Assembly: GCA_965222935.1 (NCBI GenBank)
Contig: CBDCVA010000002.1
Coordinates: 1,736,001-1,800,000 of the forward strand
Direction: 5' to 3'
DNA: 64,000 bases
DNA from: CBDCVA01 sp965222935 [NCBI: Candidatus Latescibacterota bacterium]
Lineage (GTDB): Bacteria > Latescibacterota > CBDCVA01
How positions within the stretch are numbered: position 1 is the stretch's first letter; the number at the start of each line of letters is the position of its first letter. Below are positions 34,354 to 43,836 of this stretch, piece after piece. A program made the translations under genes and the position numbers. The notes beneath the pieces were generated by a model, which made no database searches, was not told the DNA's origin, and saw nothing but the letters and a program-made list of their open reading frames with translations.

Positions 34354-35085
34354 TCATTGCGCGTTCTGGCGGGTTGAAGGCAAGCCGCCAGAAGCGGAAC
34401 CTTGAGGACGACCGGAGCCCTCGCTGGCTGACGGGAGCCGGGTCCGAAGGTATTCAGCAATACGCAGGATCACGGCGCGAAACGATGGCTGGATGCCTCC
34501 CCCGGCGTCGTCGAGCGCCCCCATCATCATGAGATTATCGGCCATGGCGAAGTTTTCAACGGACTGGCCGTCAACGTCCACCTGTGGATTCGTCGGGTCG
34601 AGTTTGTAGTACGTCGCGACTCTGGCGGCGTACAGTCCCGGCGACTCGCTTTCACCGTAAAACGGCTCTGCGTCGTAGTAGGCGAACACCGGCTTTCCGG
34701 CACCGCGCATATAGCCCATTTCAAAAGCAGTGCCGACGTCCATGCTGGGACCTCGAAAGCGCACCATGTTTGCTGAGATGAAGTGCGCTTTCCCCATCAA
34801 CGCAATGTTGGCCTGGTAGATGCGTAAGCCGGTGTCTCTGTCGGGTTTGAAGTCGGGAATTTCGTTGTCCAGAGGGTATAGACCAACGAGTCGAAAGGGC
34901 CAATCGTGTTGCTCGTTGAGGTGCTTGATGAGGTCTTTCTTGTCTTCGCCGGCTTTGACCGGCTTGGGCAAAAAGACCTCGGGTCCTGCCAGGTAAATGT
35001 AATAAACGGGCTTGGTGGCTGCGTTCGTAGCTGCGGATATGAACAGAAACGCGGCTGCGGTTAACCAACGGATGGAACGTCGCAA
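34354..35085 (-). CDS. nucleoside 2-deoxyribosyltransferase-like protein with signal peptide
   Basis: The 243-residue protein starts at TTG 35085 (AAGGAGG about eight bases upstream). It opens with a signal peptide (RWLTAAAFLFISAATNAA) and then a nucleoside 2-deoxyribosyltransferase-like fold: YYIYLAGPEVFLP (substrate strand), FISANMVRFRGPSMDVGTAFEMGYM (aspartate and glutamate of the DxGTxxExG motif) and MADNLMMMGAL (late N-loop). Classical members swap bases between deoxynucleosides in the cytosol. An exported version is unusual and may act on extracellular nucleosides or have another role. The C-terminal ~30 residues are low-complexity. Downstream lies an AT-rich segment (34245-34300). Confidence 0.82.
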   Translation of the reverse strand: MRRSIRWLTAAAFLFISAATNAATKPVYYIYLAGPEVFLPKPVKAGEDKKDLIKHLNEQHDWPFRLVGLYPLDNEIPDFKPDRDTGLRIYQANIALMGKAHFISANMVRFRGPSMDVGTAFEMGYMRGAGKPVFAYYDAEPFYGESESPGLYAARVATYYKLDPTNPQVDVDGQSVENFAMADNLMMMGALDDAGGGIQPSFRAVILRIAEYLRTRLPSASEGSGRPQGSASGGLPSTRQNAQ

Positions 35086-35145
35086 GTCTTTCCCCTCCTT
35101 ATTTTTAATGCATATTGAGATGTCCGTAACGGTTTCAGCGTCCTG

Positions 35146-35862
35146 TCAGGCCATTCTTCGCTCCAATCTGTCCTTGCGCTTCGGCCAGTCCGGCAGAACC
35201 CGATCCAGCAGGCCGAAAAATCTGGGGCCGTGATGGGGCTCGGCGATATGGCAGAGCTCATGGGTGATGACATAGTCAATCGCATCGACCGGCGCCTCGA
35301 TCAGCCGGCGATTGAGAAGCAATCTTGACGACGGCGACATCGATCCCCACCGCCGGCGTAACTGGCGGACGATCAGTCCGTGTGGCCGGAAAGATTCCGG
35401 TTCCGGGAACCGGGCGAGATTCACCTCCAGCCGTTCCGAAAATTTCACATGAGCCCGCTCACGGTACCAGCCTTCGACAAGATCGCGCGTGACCTCCGCC
35501 CGGTCGGGTTCGTGGCTCTGGACAACGATGAAGCCGCGGATCAGTTTCACGCTGGCCCGACCATGCGGCACCACCTTCAACCGGTACTGCCGGCCGAGAT
35601 AGAGGTGGGTTTCCCCGGCGACAAACCGCCGTTCCGGCGTTCGCGGCAAATACCGGGTGAAGTATCGCTGCTGACGGCGGACCCAGGCCGCGCGCTTGCG
35701 CACCTTCTCGCCGATGGCCTCCGGCGACGCGTCTAGAGGCGCGGCAACAACGACCGTGGTGTCCGGCTCCACGGAGATCTCCAGAGTCGCCCGCGCGCGG
35801 CGCACCACGGAGAATTCGATGATGTGCTCACCGTACTGAACACGATGGCGCTCCGCCGTCAT
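35146..35862 (-). CDS. YgjP-like zinc metallopeptidase (DUF45)
   Basis: A 238-residue SprT/YgjP-type protein with the zinc motif VITHELCHIAEPHHGPRF (HExxH, about residue 180, third histidine in the HHGP segment), preceded by RRWGSMSPSSRLLLNRRL, the family mark. Such genes are often last in type I restriction operons, as here, with ATG overlapping the hsdR stop by four bases. Its task is unproven; proteolytic control of restriction is a common guess. Confidence 0.9.
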   Translation of the reverse strand: MTAERHRVQYGEHIIEFSVVRRARATLEISVEPDTTVVVAAPLDASPEAIGEKVRKRAAWVRRQQRYFTRYLPRTPERRFVAGETHLYLGRQYRLKVVPHGRASVKLIRGFIVVQSHEPDRAEVTRDLVEGWYRERAHVKFSERLEVNLARFPEPESFRPHGLIVRQLRRRWGSMSPSSRLLLNRRLIEAPVDAIDYVITHELCHIAEPHHGPRFFGLLDRVLPDWPKRKDRLERRMA

Positions 35863-38800
35863 CCCGGGAACCTTGCGCGCGCGAGGTCCAGGATCTTCTG
35901 CTCAAGGTCGTCCATCGTCTTGACCGGAAGCCGGATGCCTTTCTTGTCACGGAGGACATCGAAGAAGTAGTCGTCGATGTCGTTGCGCATATCGTTCTGC
36001 GCGTTGTCGTTGGACCATATGTCAACGATGTGACGGGCCTTGACGATTTTGATGATGTCGAGTGCGATGTTGGCAGCCTCAACCGCATCGATAGGCTCGC
36101 CGTCGGCGCCGAGGAGCGCGCCGTCGAGAATGCCGAAGAAGGCCTGACCGTTGTCGTTGCCCTTCACCGGATCGGGCACGTCTCGGCCGCGGTCCTTGCG
36201 GGCAACCTTACCGGCCAGGTCGATGACATTGTCGAGGTAATCCCGCTCGGAGATCCGCCTGGCGCGATAGCCGCTGATCGTCTCCTCCAGCAGTTCCGAG
36301 AATTGCCGGTAGAATGCCGGGTCCTCGTTCATCTTTTCCGTGATGGTCCGGCGCGTGGCGGTGGCGATACGGTCGGCCTTCGACGCGTCGGTGATGCCGG
36401 TCTCCTCGACAACGGCTTTCAGCGCGTCCGGGTCGTTGATATTGACGATTTCGATGAGGGTCTCCGCCGGCATGGCGTCCACATGATCATCGAGGAGCTT
36501 CCGGATTTTCGGCTCGAATGCCTTGAGGTCGACCGTCTCCTGATAGCGCAACTGGACCGAGCGCCTGAGCTCCGCGAACCACTTCCAGTCGTGCTTCATC
36601 GCATCGATCATGGCCTCGCCGAACACCTCGCGGAGCTTTTTGGACGACAGCGAGATGTGCAGGCAGCGGCTGAAGACGCGGAGCCGCTCGTAGAAGTCCT
36701 GCCGGATGGCTTCGCACGCCAGGAACTGCTCGAACTGCTCCATTTCGCGTCCCTTCCTGACCGGCTTGAAGAGGTCCCATAACTGGTTGTGCCGCTGCGG
36801 CAGCTTGCGGATCTCTTCCCGCACATCATGGACGGCGCCGGCAAGGTCCCAGGCATCGTAGTCCTCGAAGGCGCTGTAGGTCGTGAGCGCTTTGTCCAGC
36901 TCACCGAGCAGCCCCTCGTAGTCGATGATGTAGCCGAACGCCTTCTCCGGTCCCCCCTCATCGTCCTCATAGAGCCGGTTCACGCGCGCGATGGCCTGCA
37001 GAAGATTGTGTTCGCGCAGCGGCTTGCAGATATAGAGCACCGCGTTTCTCGGCACATCGAAGCCGGTCAGCAGCTTCGAGACGACGATGAGGATTTCCGG
37101 ATCGCCCGAACCCTTGAAGGCCTCGATGATCTGGCGGTTGTACTCCCCTTCCGTCTTGTAGCGCGACATCATCCTTGCCCAGAACCCACCGACGAGATCC
37201 TCCGATGCCTGGTCGATTTCCTCGTTGCCCTCGCTGTCGTTGGGCGGCGAGATCACGATTTCGCTGGTCACCAGACCAATCTCGTCGAGCGCCCCCTTGA
37301 ACCGCACGGCGGCGGCCTTCGACGGGGCGGCAAGCTGGGCCTTGAAACCGGTTTCCCGCCAGTGCTGGTGGAAGTGCCCGGAGATGTCTCGGGCCTTGGC
37401 GTAGATCGTTCGGTCCGTCTCGGCCAGCGTGCCCATGCGCGAGAATTTCCGCTTCAGGTGCGCCCGCTTCTCCTCGGTCAGGCTCTTGCTGATATCGTCG
37501 AACCAGCGGTCGATCGCGTCGCCCGTGATCCGCTGCTCGACTAGGCGCCCTTCGTAGAGCAGCGGCACGACGGCGCTGTCGGCGACGGCCTCGTCGATGG
37601 CGTATTGGTGAATCAGGTCTCCGAAGGTCGCGAACGTATTCTTCTCCTCCTGCAGAAGCGGCGTGCCCGTGAAACCAAGGTAACAGGCCATCGGCAGGAG
37701 GTTCAGCATCTGCATGGCGAGCTGGCCGTGGCCGCCGTAGAGGCCGGTATGGCTGCGATGGCTTTCATCCACCAGCACGAAGATATTGGTGTCCTCGTCG
37801 ATCGTTTTGGCGTTGCGCTGCGCGGTGTCGAACTTGTTGACGATCGTGGTGATCAACGGCGCCTTGTCGCGGATCAGTGCCGCCAGATGTCTGCCGCTGG
37901 TGGCGCGAACGGGCTCCAGTTCGCAGGATTTGAACGTATCCTTGATCTGCCTGTCGAGGTCGTCGCGGTCCGTGACGATCACGATGCGCGGATTGGGGAT
38001 GTCCCTGTCCAGCGCCAGCGCGCGCCCCAGCATGACCATGGTCAGCGATTTGCCGGAGCCCTGCGTGTGCCAGATGATGCCGCCCTTGCGGACATCTGTC
38101 GGTTCAAACTCCAGATCAATCTTCACATCGAACTGTTTGACCCGCTCCACCGCCGCGCGAACGCCGAAATACTGATGATGACGGGCGATCTTGCGGTCGC
38201 CGTCTTCGAAGACGGTGAAGCGGCGCACCAGATCGAGAAACCGGTCCCGGCGGCACAGCGCGAAAATCGTCCGGTCCTGGGCCGTCACGGTCCGTTCCCC
38301 CTCGGCGGCCATCGCTTCGAAGTCGCGCCGGGCGCCCGCGAAATGCCCCGAGAAGACGGCGTCTTTCTCGGCTTCGGTCAGCCGGTGCCGGATGAACGGC
38401 GCGATCGCATCGTCTTCGTCCTCCCGCCAGGCTTGCCAGAACTTGCGCGGCGTCCCGACCGTCGCGTACCGCGCCGAGGCGCGGTTCATGCTCAAGAGCA
38501 ACTGGGCGAAGTGAAACAACTGCGGGATATGGTCCTCGCGCTGGTAGCGGATCAGGTCGCTTTCGGCCTTCTCTAACTTTTCGGACGGCCGCTTGTTCTC
38601 GATGACGATGAAAGGGAGCCCATTGACGTAGGCGACGATATCGCAGCGGCAATCCCGGCTGCCGCCCGTGCGCTCCACCGACACCTCCGCCGCCGCATGA
38701 AAGGCGTTGTTCTCCGGGTGCTCCCAATCGATGAAGCGGAACGAAAAGCTCTTGGAATCTCCGTCGATGGTCTTGGTGATCGTCGTGCCGAGAACGAGCG

Positions 38801-39107
38801 TGTCGTAGATATCCTGATTGGTGCCGCGCAAGCCCTTGAGCCGGTCGGGCGTCGGCTTCAGCCGCCGCATCGCCTCATGCGCATCCTCGAGGTCGAAGGG
38901 GTAGTCGCGGCCCCGGTGGGTGAATCGGTTGATCTTCAGGAGTTGATCGGCGAGCACGTCATCGAGTGTGACGTTGCGCCGCCGCCCGCCACGCAGGGCC
39001 ATCACCTCGGCGTGAGAGAGCGGCGTGAAGCCGAGAGCCGCCAGAAGCTGCAGCGCCGGGATCTGGGATTGGTGTTTCTCGGAGGTGGTGAAGCCTTCAA
39101 CGCTCAT
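35859..39107 (-). CDS. hsdR: type I restriction enzyme R subunit
   Basis: A 1082-residue motor-nuclease. N-terminal PD-ExK nuclease: DIVAYVNGLPFIVIENKRPS (D then ExK, about residue 150). Helicase domain: Walker A WHTQGSGKSLTM (about 345), DEAD-type VDESHRSHTG (about 445), GFTGTPL, and RecA2 motif VSKLLTGFDVPR and QAIARVNRLY. It translocates DNA and cleaves unmethylated targets with HsdM2-HsdS. It overlaps the upstream AAA gene by 11 bases and the YgjP gene by four bases. Intact length for the family. Confidence 0.97.
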   Translation of the reverse strand: MSVEGFTTSEKHQSQIPALQLLAALGFTPLSHAEVMALRGGRRRNVTLDDVLADQLLKINRFTHRGRDYPFDLEDAHEAMRRLKPTPDRLKGLRGTNQDIYDTLVLGTTITKTIDGDSKSFSFRFIDWEHPENNAFHAAAEVSVERTGGSRDCRCDIVAYVNGLPFIVIENKRPSEKLEKAESDLIRYQREDHIPQLFHFAQLLLSMNRASARYATVGTPRKFWQAWREDEDDAIAPFIRHRLTEAEKDAVFSGHFAGARRDFEAMAAEGERTVTAQDRTIFALCRRDRFLDLVRRFTVFEDGDRKIARHHQYFGVRAAVERVKQFDVKIDLEFEPTDVRKGGIIWHTQGSGKSLTMVMLGRALALDRDIPNPRIVIVTDRDDLDRQIKDTFKSCELEPVRATSGRHLAALIRDKAPLITTIVNKFDTAQRNAKTIDEDTNIFVLVDESHRSHTGLYGGHGQLAMQMLNLLPMACYLGFTGTPLLQEEKNTFATFGDLIHQYAIDEAVADSAVVPLLYEGRLVEQRITGDAIDRWFDDISKSLTEEKRAHLKRKFSRMGTLAETDRTIYAKARDISGHFHQHWRETGFKAQLAAPSKAAAVRFKGALDEIGLVTSEIVISPPNDSEGNEEIDQASEDLVGGFWARMMSRYKTEGEYNRQIIEAFKGSGDPEILIVVSKLLTGFDVPRNAVLYICKPLREHNLLQAIARVNRLYEDDEGGPEKAFGYIIDYEGLLGELDKALTTYSAFEDYDAWDLAGAVHDVREEIRKLPQRHNQLWDLFKPVRKGREMEQFEQFLACEAIRQDFYERLRVFSRCLHISLSSKKLREVFGEAMIDAMKHDWKWFAELRRSVQLRYQETVDLKAFEPKIRKLLDDHVDAMPAETLIEIVNINDPDALKAVVEETGITDASKADRIATATRRTITEKMNEDPAFYRQFSELLEETISGYRARRISERDYLDNVIDLAGKVARKDRGRDVPDPVKGNDNGQAFFGILDGALLGADGEPIDAVEAANIALDIIKIVKARHIVDIWSNDNAQNDMRNDIDDYFFDVLRDKKGIRLPVKTMDDLEQKILDLARARFPG

Positions 39108-40947
39108 TTCTTTTGTCCGTAGATTCTGCCTGCTCCGCGCCTACCGCTTCTTCTAACAGGTCAAATACCTCTCGAAAGTGCCGGAAGTCGCCCTCCGTGC
39201 CATTCTCACATAACCAATTGCAAAGGTTCATTTTTTCATCTTTGTTGACGGTCCACTCCTCCGGCACGACCTTTCTTTCGCCCCGTTCCGTCTTTCTACG
39301 TGTTTCATCAACATCGATAAACGCCGCCTTATGTTGTTGTGCCTTCTCAAGCGTCTCCTTCTCGAATAGGTTTTCTATCCCCTTCTTAATCGGATGATCC
39401 GACTGAAACGGAATGACTAGGCTGAAGACGTTCCCCGAATTTTTACTGCTTTTGCTACAATCATAGTCATAAAGCAGAACCACCTTTTTGTTCGTCAGGT
39501 CATCGAACAATGGATTTGCCATCTTCCCGATCTTCTTCAGCTTGGGCTTTCCTCCACCATCCATTAGCTCTACTCTATCAATAAATGTCTTGCGCCCCAA
39601 TAGGATACCGGCCTTTCGAAGATAATTTAGATCAGTTATACCCTCCACGAGTACAACCGGTTTCTGCGTACTTTCAATTGCCCGTCGTATATCAGCCGAG
39701 AATGTTGTCGTCTCCGTGAACGATTGATACGCGCTCTCGAATTCCCCAAACTCCTCCGGGCTGATTTTCTTCCCCGACGGCAAGTGGTACAGAGCGAAGC
39801 CATTCTCTCCAAAGAGCTTGTTCATTCCGAGAACAAAAAGCGGCGAATGCGTTGTAATCAGAAATTGAACCTTTGGAAACATACGTATCAGCTTGGGAAG
39901 TATTTCATACTGATGGATCGCGTGTAGGTGCAAATCAATTTCATCTACGACGGCAATGCCTCGTACATCCTCGGCCTTGTTAAATGACGTGCCGCACAGG
40001 TCGAAATCCCGTAAGATCGATAAGAACAGGCTTAGAAGAGACGTTTCTCCAGTCGATAACTGAAATATATTTGGAACTACTTGCCCCGATTCTTCTTCAA
40101 GTGAAACGACCCGGTTAAGTCGTCCACCTATACCAAATCTGATAGCGCGATCTTCCCCTATTACGTTCCGAACTATTTTAAGTGCTATTTCGTACATGTT
40201 TGTAGCATTTCCGGAGTATACCACCTGTGCCGGAATATGAATAACACGATCTTTCACTTGATAAGGAGTACTGGCTATTCCGGACTCGAAGGCAGCCCTA
40301 TCATAGATTAAGTCAAATAGCCAGTTCTGGTTATCATGGAGCGATGAATAGCTGATTAACTTTCGGCTCGTGTGTCCCTTTAGATGCTTCATATCCATAT
40401 ACTCTGCCCGCGCTTGCAAGTTCGTCTCGTTTAGCCATGCCGGTTCCTCGAAGCGGTTGGGAGGGAAATAGAGAGCACAGTTCTTGGAGAAGAGGTCTTT
40501 TACCTTGTTCTCATTTTCATGGATATTGGAACCGTAATGATCTTTGGAATCCGAACTCATCTCGTTCCATATCTTCTGCATATCAGGTCTCGAAAGTTCC
40601 TCGGGAACATCCGAATAATCCTTCTTGGAGCGCCTCGACCTTATCTCTCCACTGAAGATGTCATCTTCGAAATCAACCCTCGTAAAATAGAACTCGCGCC
40701 CCGACTTAATGTAGGATCCGCTCCGAAGCTTGTATACTTTTCCTAGATCCACTTCAGGAGTTTCTGAGTAAACAAGGTCCTTGGCGGAAATCAGGAGATT
40801 CACGACGTGTGATAGCAAAATGCTTTTTCCAGAACCATTCTCGCCAACGAGCACAACGGGTTTGGGCCTTTCGCCTTCGAAAGGAAATTCAATATCAATA
40901 TAGTCAATTGGTCCGTAGTTTACGATCTTGATTTTTTTAGCGTACAT
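39097..40947 (-). CDS. OLD-like ATPase/TOPRIM nuclease in the restriction operon
   Basis: A 616-residue ABC-type ATPase: Walker A LVGENGSGKSILL (about residue 35), signature FQLSTGETSLLSLFLS (about 300), Walker B IAVVDEIDLHLHA and H-loop LITTHSP. A TOPRIM-like C-terminal domain follows with VVLVEGITDLNYL (glutamate) and VVLLYDYDCS (DxD). The architecture is that of OLD-family endonucleases, used in several phage-defence systems. AAGGAGG lies eight bases before the ATG. The gene is visibly AT-richer than its neighbours, with many A/T third positions, so it was probably acquired separately and inserted between hsdS and hsdR. It may add a second defence activity. Confidence 0.85.
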   Translation of the reverse strand: MYAKKIKIVNYGPIDYIDIEFPFEGERPKPVVLVGENGSGKSILLSHVVNLLISAKDLVYSETPEVDLGKVYKLRSGSYIKSGREFYFTRVDFEDDIFSGEIRSRRSKKDYSDVPEELSRPDMQKIWNEMSSDSKDHYGSNIHENENKVKDLFSKNCALYFPPNRFEEPAWLNETNLQARAEYMDMKHLKGHTSRKLISYSSLHDNQNWLFDLIYDRAAFESGIASTPYQVKDRVIHIPAQVVYSGNATNMYEIALKIVRNVIGEDRAIRFGIGGRLNRVVSLEEESGQVVPNIFQLSTGETSLLSLFLSILRDFDLCGTSFNKAEDVRGIAVVDEIDLHLHAIHQYEILPKLIRMFPKVQFLITTHSPLFVLGMNKLFGENGFALYHLPSGKKISPEEFGEFESAYQSFTETTTFSADIRRAIESTQKPVVLVEGITDLNYLRKAGILLGRKTFIDRVELMDGGGKPKLKKIGKMANPLFDDLTNKKVVLLYDYDCSKSSKNSGNVFSLVIPFQSDHPIKKGIENLFEKETLEKAQQHKAAFIDVDETRRKTERGERKVVPEEWTVNKDEKMNLCNWLCENGTEGDFRHFREVFDLLEEAVGAEQAESTDKRNER

Positions 40948-40973
40948 GGTTTAATCCTCCTTCATTTATACGG

Positions 40974-42326
40974 TCAGTCAGGCTGCACCCGCCATTCGCC
41001 CGTCAGAAGCTTCTGCATCAGGCCGCGCTTCTGGCGAGTGAGGGCTTTGATTTCGGCTGTCAGGGAATAGAGTTCCACCTTGGACGCTCCCAACACCTTC
41101 GCAATGGACTGCTGCTCGGCCAAAGACGGCATCGGGAAGGGAAGCTTTGAGAACGCGCCCCACCGCAGGCTGCCACGCCGGTCCACCGATGCACTGGTGT
41201 TCATTCTGAAGATATGGCGATAGAGCTCGGTCTTGAGAACCGCGAAGGCGTACTCCGGATCTACCTTGTCGGACGCGAAGCGGAATACGGTATAGATTGG
41301 GCTGACAAGGCCAATATCTGTCAGATTCTGAAGGCCGATGGAGCCTTCTTCGACATGATTGCTGGGGAAGCCGAAATCCCCGTGCCAGATTTTCTTGTAG
41401 CTCACAAGATCCGAACTGAAGACCTGCTTCTTGAAATATTCAAGTGAACGGACAAATCCATCATGTTTCGAGCAAGACAGTACTTCCAACTTATCCCCAT
41501 CCGTGTTGCGTTCCGAAATCTCGTTGGCGAGCTTTCCGATAGATTCGTAGCCCCATGCGGCGGGTTGCGTGAACCAGCGGTAAGAGGTGATTTCACCGGT
41601 TGTTTGGAATCGGTCTAGTTGCCGGGTTCCGAAGACAAGCGCATGGATGAGAGCGTGGTTCTGGCGTTCCTTGGCCGCCCGCAGCCCTTCGAGCTTCTCG
41701 ATGGCCTCGTCCCATGTGCGCAGGATTTCGGCGATCTTGCGCTGCTCGGGGAGGGGAGGAACCGGGGCTGTTATAGCCTCAAATGTCGATTTGTTGACGA
41801 TCGGAATGGCCTGTGCGCCCGCAAGACGTTTAATATGGTCCGCCCGGAGACTCAAAAGGTAATACACGAACGTGCTGTCCGCTTCCTGAGGATCGCAGAT
41901 GACGGCATTGATTTGCTGATTGGTGGCAAGCTCACGCCCGGCGATCGCCGCTTTGCCGATTGTTGCGCCTATACAGGTAAAGAGTATTGAGCCGGGGGGG
42001 ACGGCCTTTGCTTGCTTAAAACCGGCTGGTGTAAGTGTTCGCTCGGCCCGGTCGACGAAGAGTGATTTACCTAGATCGCTGGGCGAGATGAAGGGGATGT
42101 CGCCTCCGTAATAGTCCCTTGCAGCCGTAGAGGGAGTGGTTCCGGTAACAACCTTGCCGAGTCTACCGATGGATGCTTTGCGCCAGCCGTCAACCACCAC
42201 TGTTCCCTTGCTTCCGCGTATCAGGTATCTCGGCGATCCGCTTGGCGTGGCCTGCCGCGTGCCCTCGGTTCGAACTTGTAAGGGTTCGTTACAAGTTGCC
42301 TGCTCGTTCAGTTCGCCTTCAGACAT
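40974..42326 (-). CDS. hsdS: type I restriction enzyme specificity subunit
   Basis: A 450-residue S subunit with two target-recognition domains, each followed by a conserved helix: first PLPEQRKIAEILRTWDEAIE (about residue 205), second SLAEQQSIAKVLGASKVELY (about 410), ending in RQKRGLMQKLLTGEWRV. It chooses the bipartite DNA target and bridges two HsdM. It overlaps hsdM by eight bases. AT-richer stretches in the second recognition domain (41200-41480) suggest recent exchange of specificity. Confidence 0.95.
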   Translation of the reverse strand: MSEGELNEQATCNEPLQVRTEGTRQATPSGSPRYLIRGSKGTVVVDGWRKASIGRLGKVVTGTTPSTAARDYYGGDIPFISPSDLGKSLFVDRAERTLTPAGFKQAKAVPPGSILFTCIGATIGKAAIAGRELATNQQINAVICDPQEADSTFVYYLLSLRADHIKRLAGAQAIPIVNKSTFEAITAPVPPLPEQRKIAEILRTWDEAIEKLEGLRAAKERQNHALIHALVFGTRQLDRFQTTGEITSYRWFTQPAAWGYESIGKLANEISERNTDGDKLEVLSCSKHDGFVRSLEYFKKQVFSSDLVSYKKIWHGDFGFPSNHVEEGSIGLQNLTDIGLVSPIYTVFRFASDKVDPEYAFAVLKTELYRHIFRMNTSASVDRRGSLRWGAFSKLPFPMPSLAEQQSIAKVLGASKVELYSLTAEIKALTRQKRGLMQKLLTGEWRVQPD

Positions 42327-43836
42327 CGACGCCCAGTTCCTTCAGATGACCGGCCATGCGGCCGCGAACCTCGGCGAGTTCGGCCTCGATCCGGTCGATG
42401 TCCTTCTGCACGGCGGCGACGTCGATCTCCTCTTCGGGTTCGAAGGTATCGACGTAGCGGGGGATGTTGAGGTTGTAGTCGTTCCCGGCGATCTCCTCTG
42501 GATCGGCCAGGTGCGAATATTTCTCGATCTCCGCGCGCCCGCGGTAGGTTTCGAGGACCCGGTCGATATGCGTCTCGTCCATGACGTTTTGCGCCTTGCC
42601 GGGGGTGAAGTCCTCGCTGGCGTCGATGAACAGCACGTCGCGGCGGGTCTCGTTCTCGCCGCCTTCTTCGCGCGAGCGGTCGAAGACCAGAATGGCGACG
42701 GGAATGCCCGTGGTGGTGAAGAGGTTCGCCGGCAGGCCAACCACGGCGTCGAGCAGGTTCTCCTCGATGAGCGCCTTGCGGATGCGCCCTTCGGCGCCGC
42801 CCCGGAACAGCACGCCGTGGGGAACGATGACCGCGACGCGCCCGCTGTGGCGTTTGGCGGTCTCGATCATGTGGGTGATGAAACCGTAATCGCCCTTCGA
42901 TTTCGGCGGGACGCCTCGCCAATAGCGATGGTACGGGTCGGACGGCGCGTTTTCCGCGCCCCATTTGTCGAGCGAGAAGGGCGGGTTGGCGACCACCACG
43001 TCGAACCTGATGAGGTGATCGCCCTCGATCAGCGCGGGACTGTTGAGGGTGTCGCACCACTCGATGCGGGCGGCATCCTTGGCGTGCAGGAACATGTTCA
43101 TGCGCGCCAGCGCCCAGGTCGCGCCGTTCGCCTCCTGCCCGTAGAGGGCGAAATTCTCCGAGCCGACTTCCTCGGCGGCGCGGATGAGCAAGGAGCCCGA
43201 GCCGCAGGCCGGATCGCAAATGGTATCGCCGGATCTGGGCGCGGCGAGCTTGGCGAGCAGCCGGGAGACGGCGGCCGGCGTGTAGAACTCTCCCGCCTTC
43301 TTGCCGGCGTCCGAGGCGAAGCGGGATATGAGGTAGATATAGCATTCGCCGATGATGTCCCCGGTCACCCGCGAGGGGCGCAGATCGAGGGCGGGCTTGG
43401 CGAAGTCCTCCAGCAGGTTCTTGAGCCGCCGGTTGCGGTCCTTGGTCCGGCCGAGATTGGCTTCCGAGTTGAAGTCGATATTCCGGAACACGCCATCGAG
43501 CTTGGCGCGGTTGGCCTCCTCGATCCCCTCCAGAGCGGTGTTGATCAATTCGCCGATATTGGCCTCGTTGCGCCACCGGTGGAGATCGTAGAAGCTCGCC
43601 CCCTCGGGCAGGATGAAGCGCTCGCGCTCCAGCCGGCGCTCGATCCGCAACTCGTCGCCGCTGTACCGCGCGCGGTAGGTTTCAACGCGGTCGTTCCAGA
43701 GGTCCGAGATGTATTTCAGGAACAGCATCACGAGAATGTAGTCCTTGTACTGGCCGGCATCGACGACGCCCCGAAAGGTGTCGCAGGCGGCCCAGGCGGT
43801 TTGGTTGACCTGTTGCTGGGTGAGTGGATCGGTCAT
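42319..43836 (-). CDS. hsdM: type I restriction enzyme M subunit
   Basis: A 505-residue adenine-N6 methyltransferase: N-terminal helical domain, then FYTPAAVSRLLAKL, SAM motif DPACGSGSLLIRA (about residue 208), catalytic NPPFSLDKWG (about 285) and GVLFRGGAEGRIRKALIE. The C-terminus is coiled (EAELAEVRGRMAGHLKEL). It overlaps the upstream S-like gene by four bases. Active-site residues are intact. Confidence 0.97.
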   Translation of the reverse strand: MTDPLTQQQVNQTAWAACDTFRGVVDAGQYKDYILVMLFLKYISDLWNDRVETYRARYSGDELRIERRLERERFILPEGASFYDLHRWRNEANIGELINTALEGIEEANRAKLDGVFRNIDFNSEANLGRTKDRNRRLKNLLEDFAKPALDLRPSRVTGDIIGECYIYLISRFASDAGKKAGEFYTPAAVSRLLAKLAAPRSGDTICDPACGSGSLLIRAAEEVGSENFALYGQEANGATWALARMNMFLHAKDAARIEWCDTLNSPALIEGDHLIRFDVVVANPPFSLDKWGAENAPSDPYHRYWRGVPPKSKGDYGFITHMIETAKRHSGRVAVIVPHGVLFRGGAEGRIRKALIEENLLDAVVGLPANLFTTTGIPVAILVFDRSREEGGENETRRDVLFIDASEDFTPGKAQNVMDETHIDRVLETYRGRAEIEKYSHLADPEEIAGNDYNLNIPRYVDTFEPEEEIDVAAVQKDIDRIEAELAEVRGRMAGHLKELGVDV

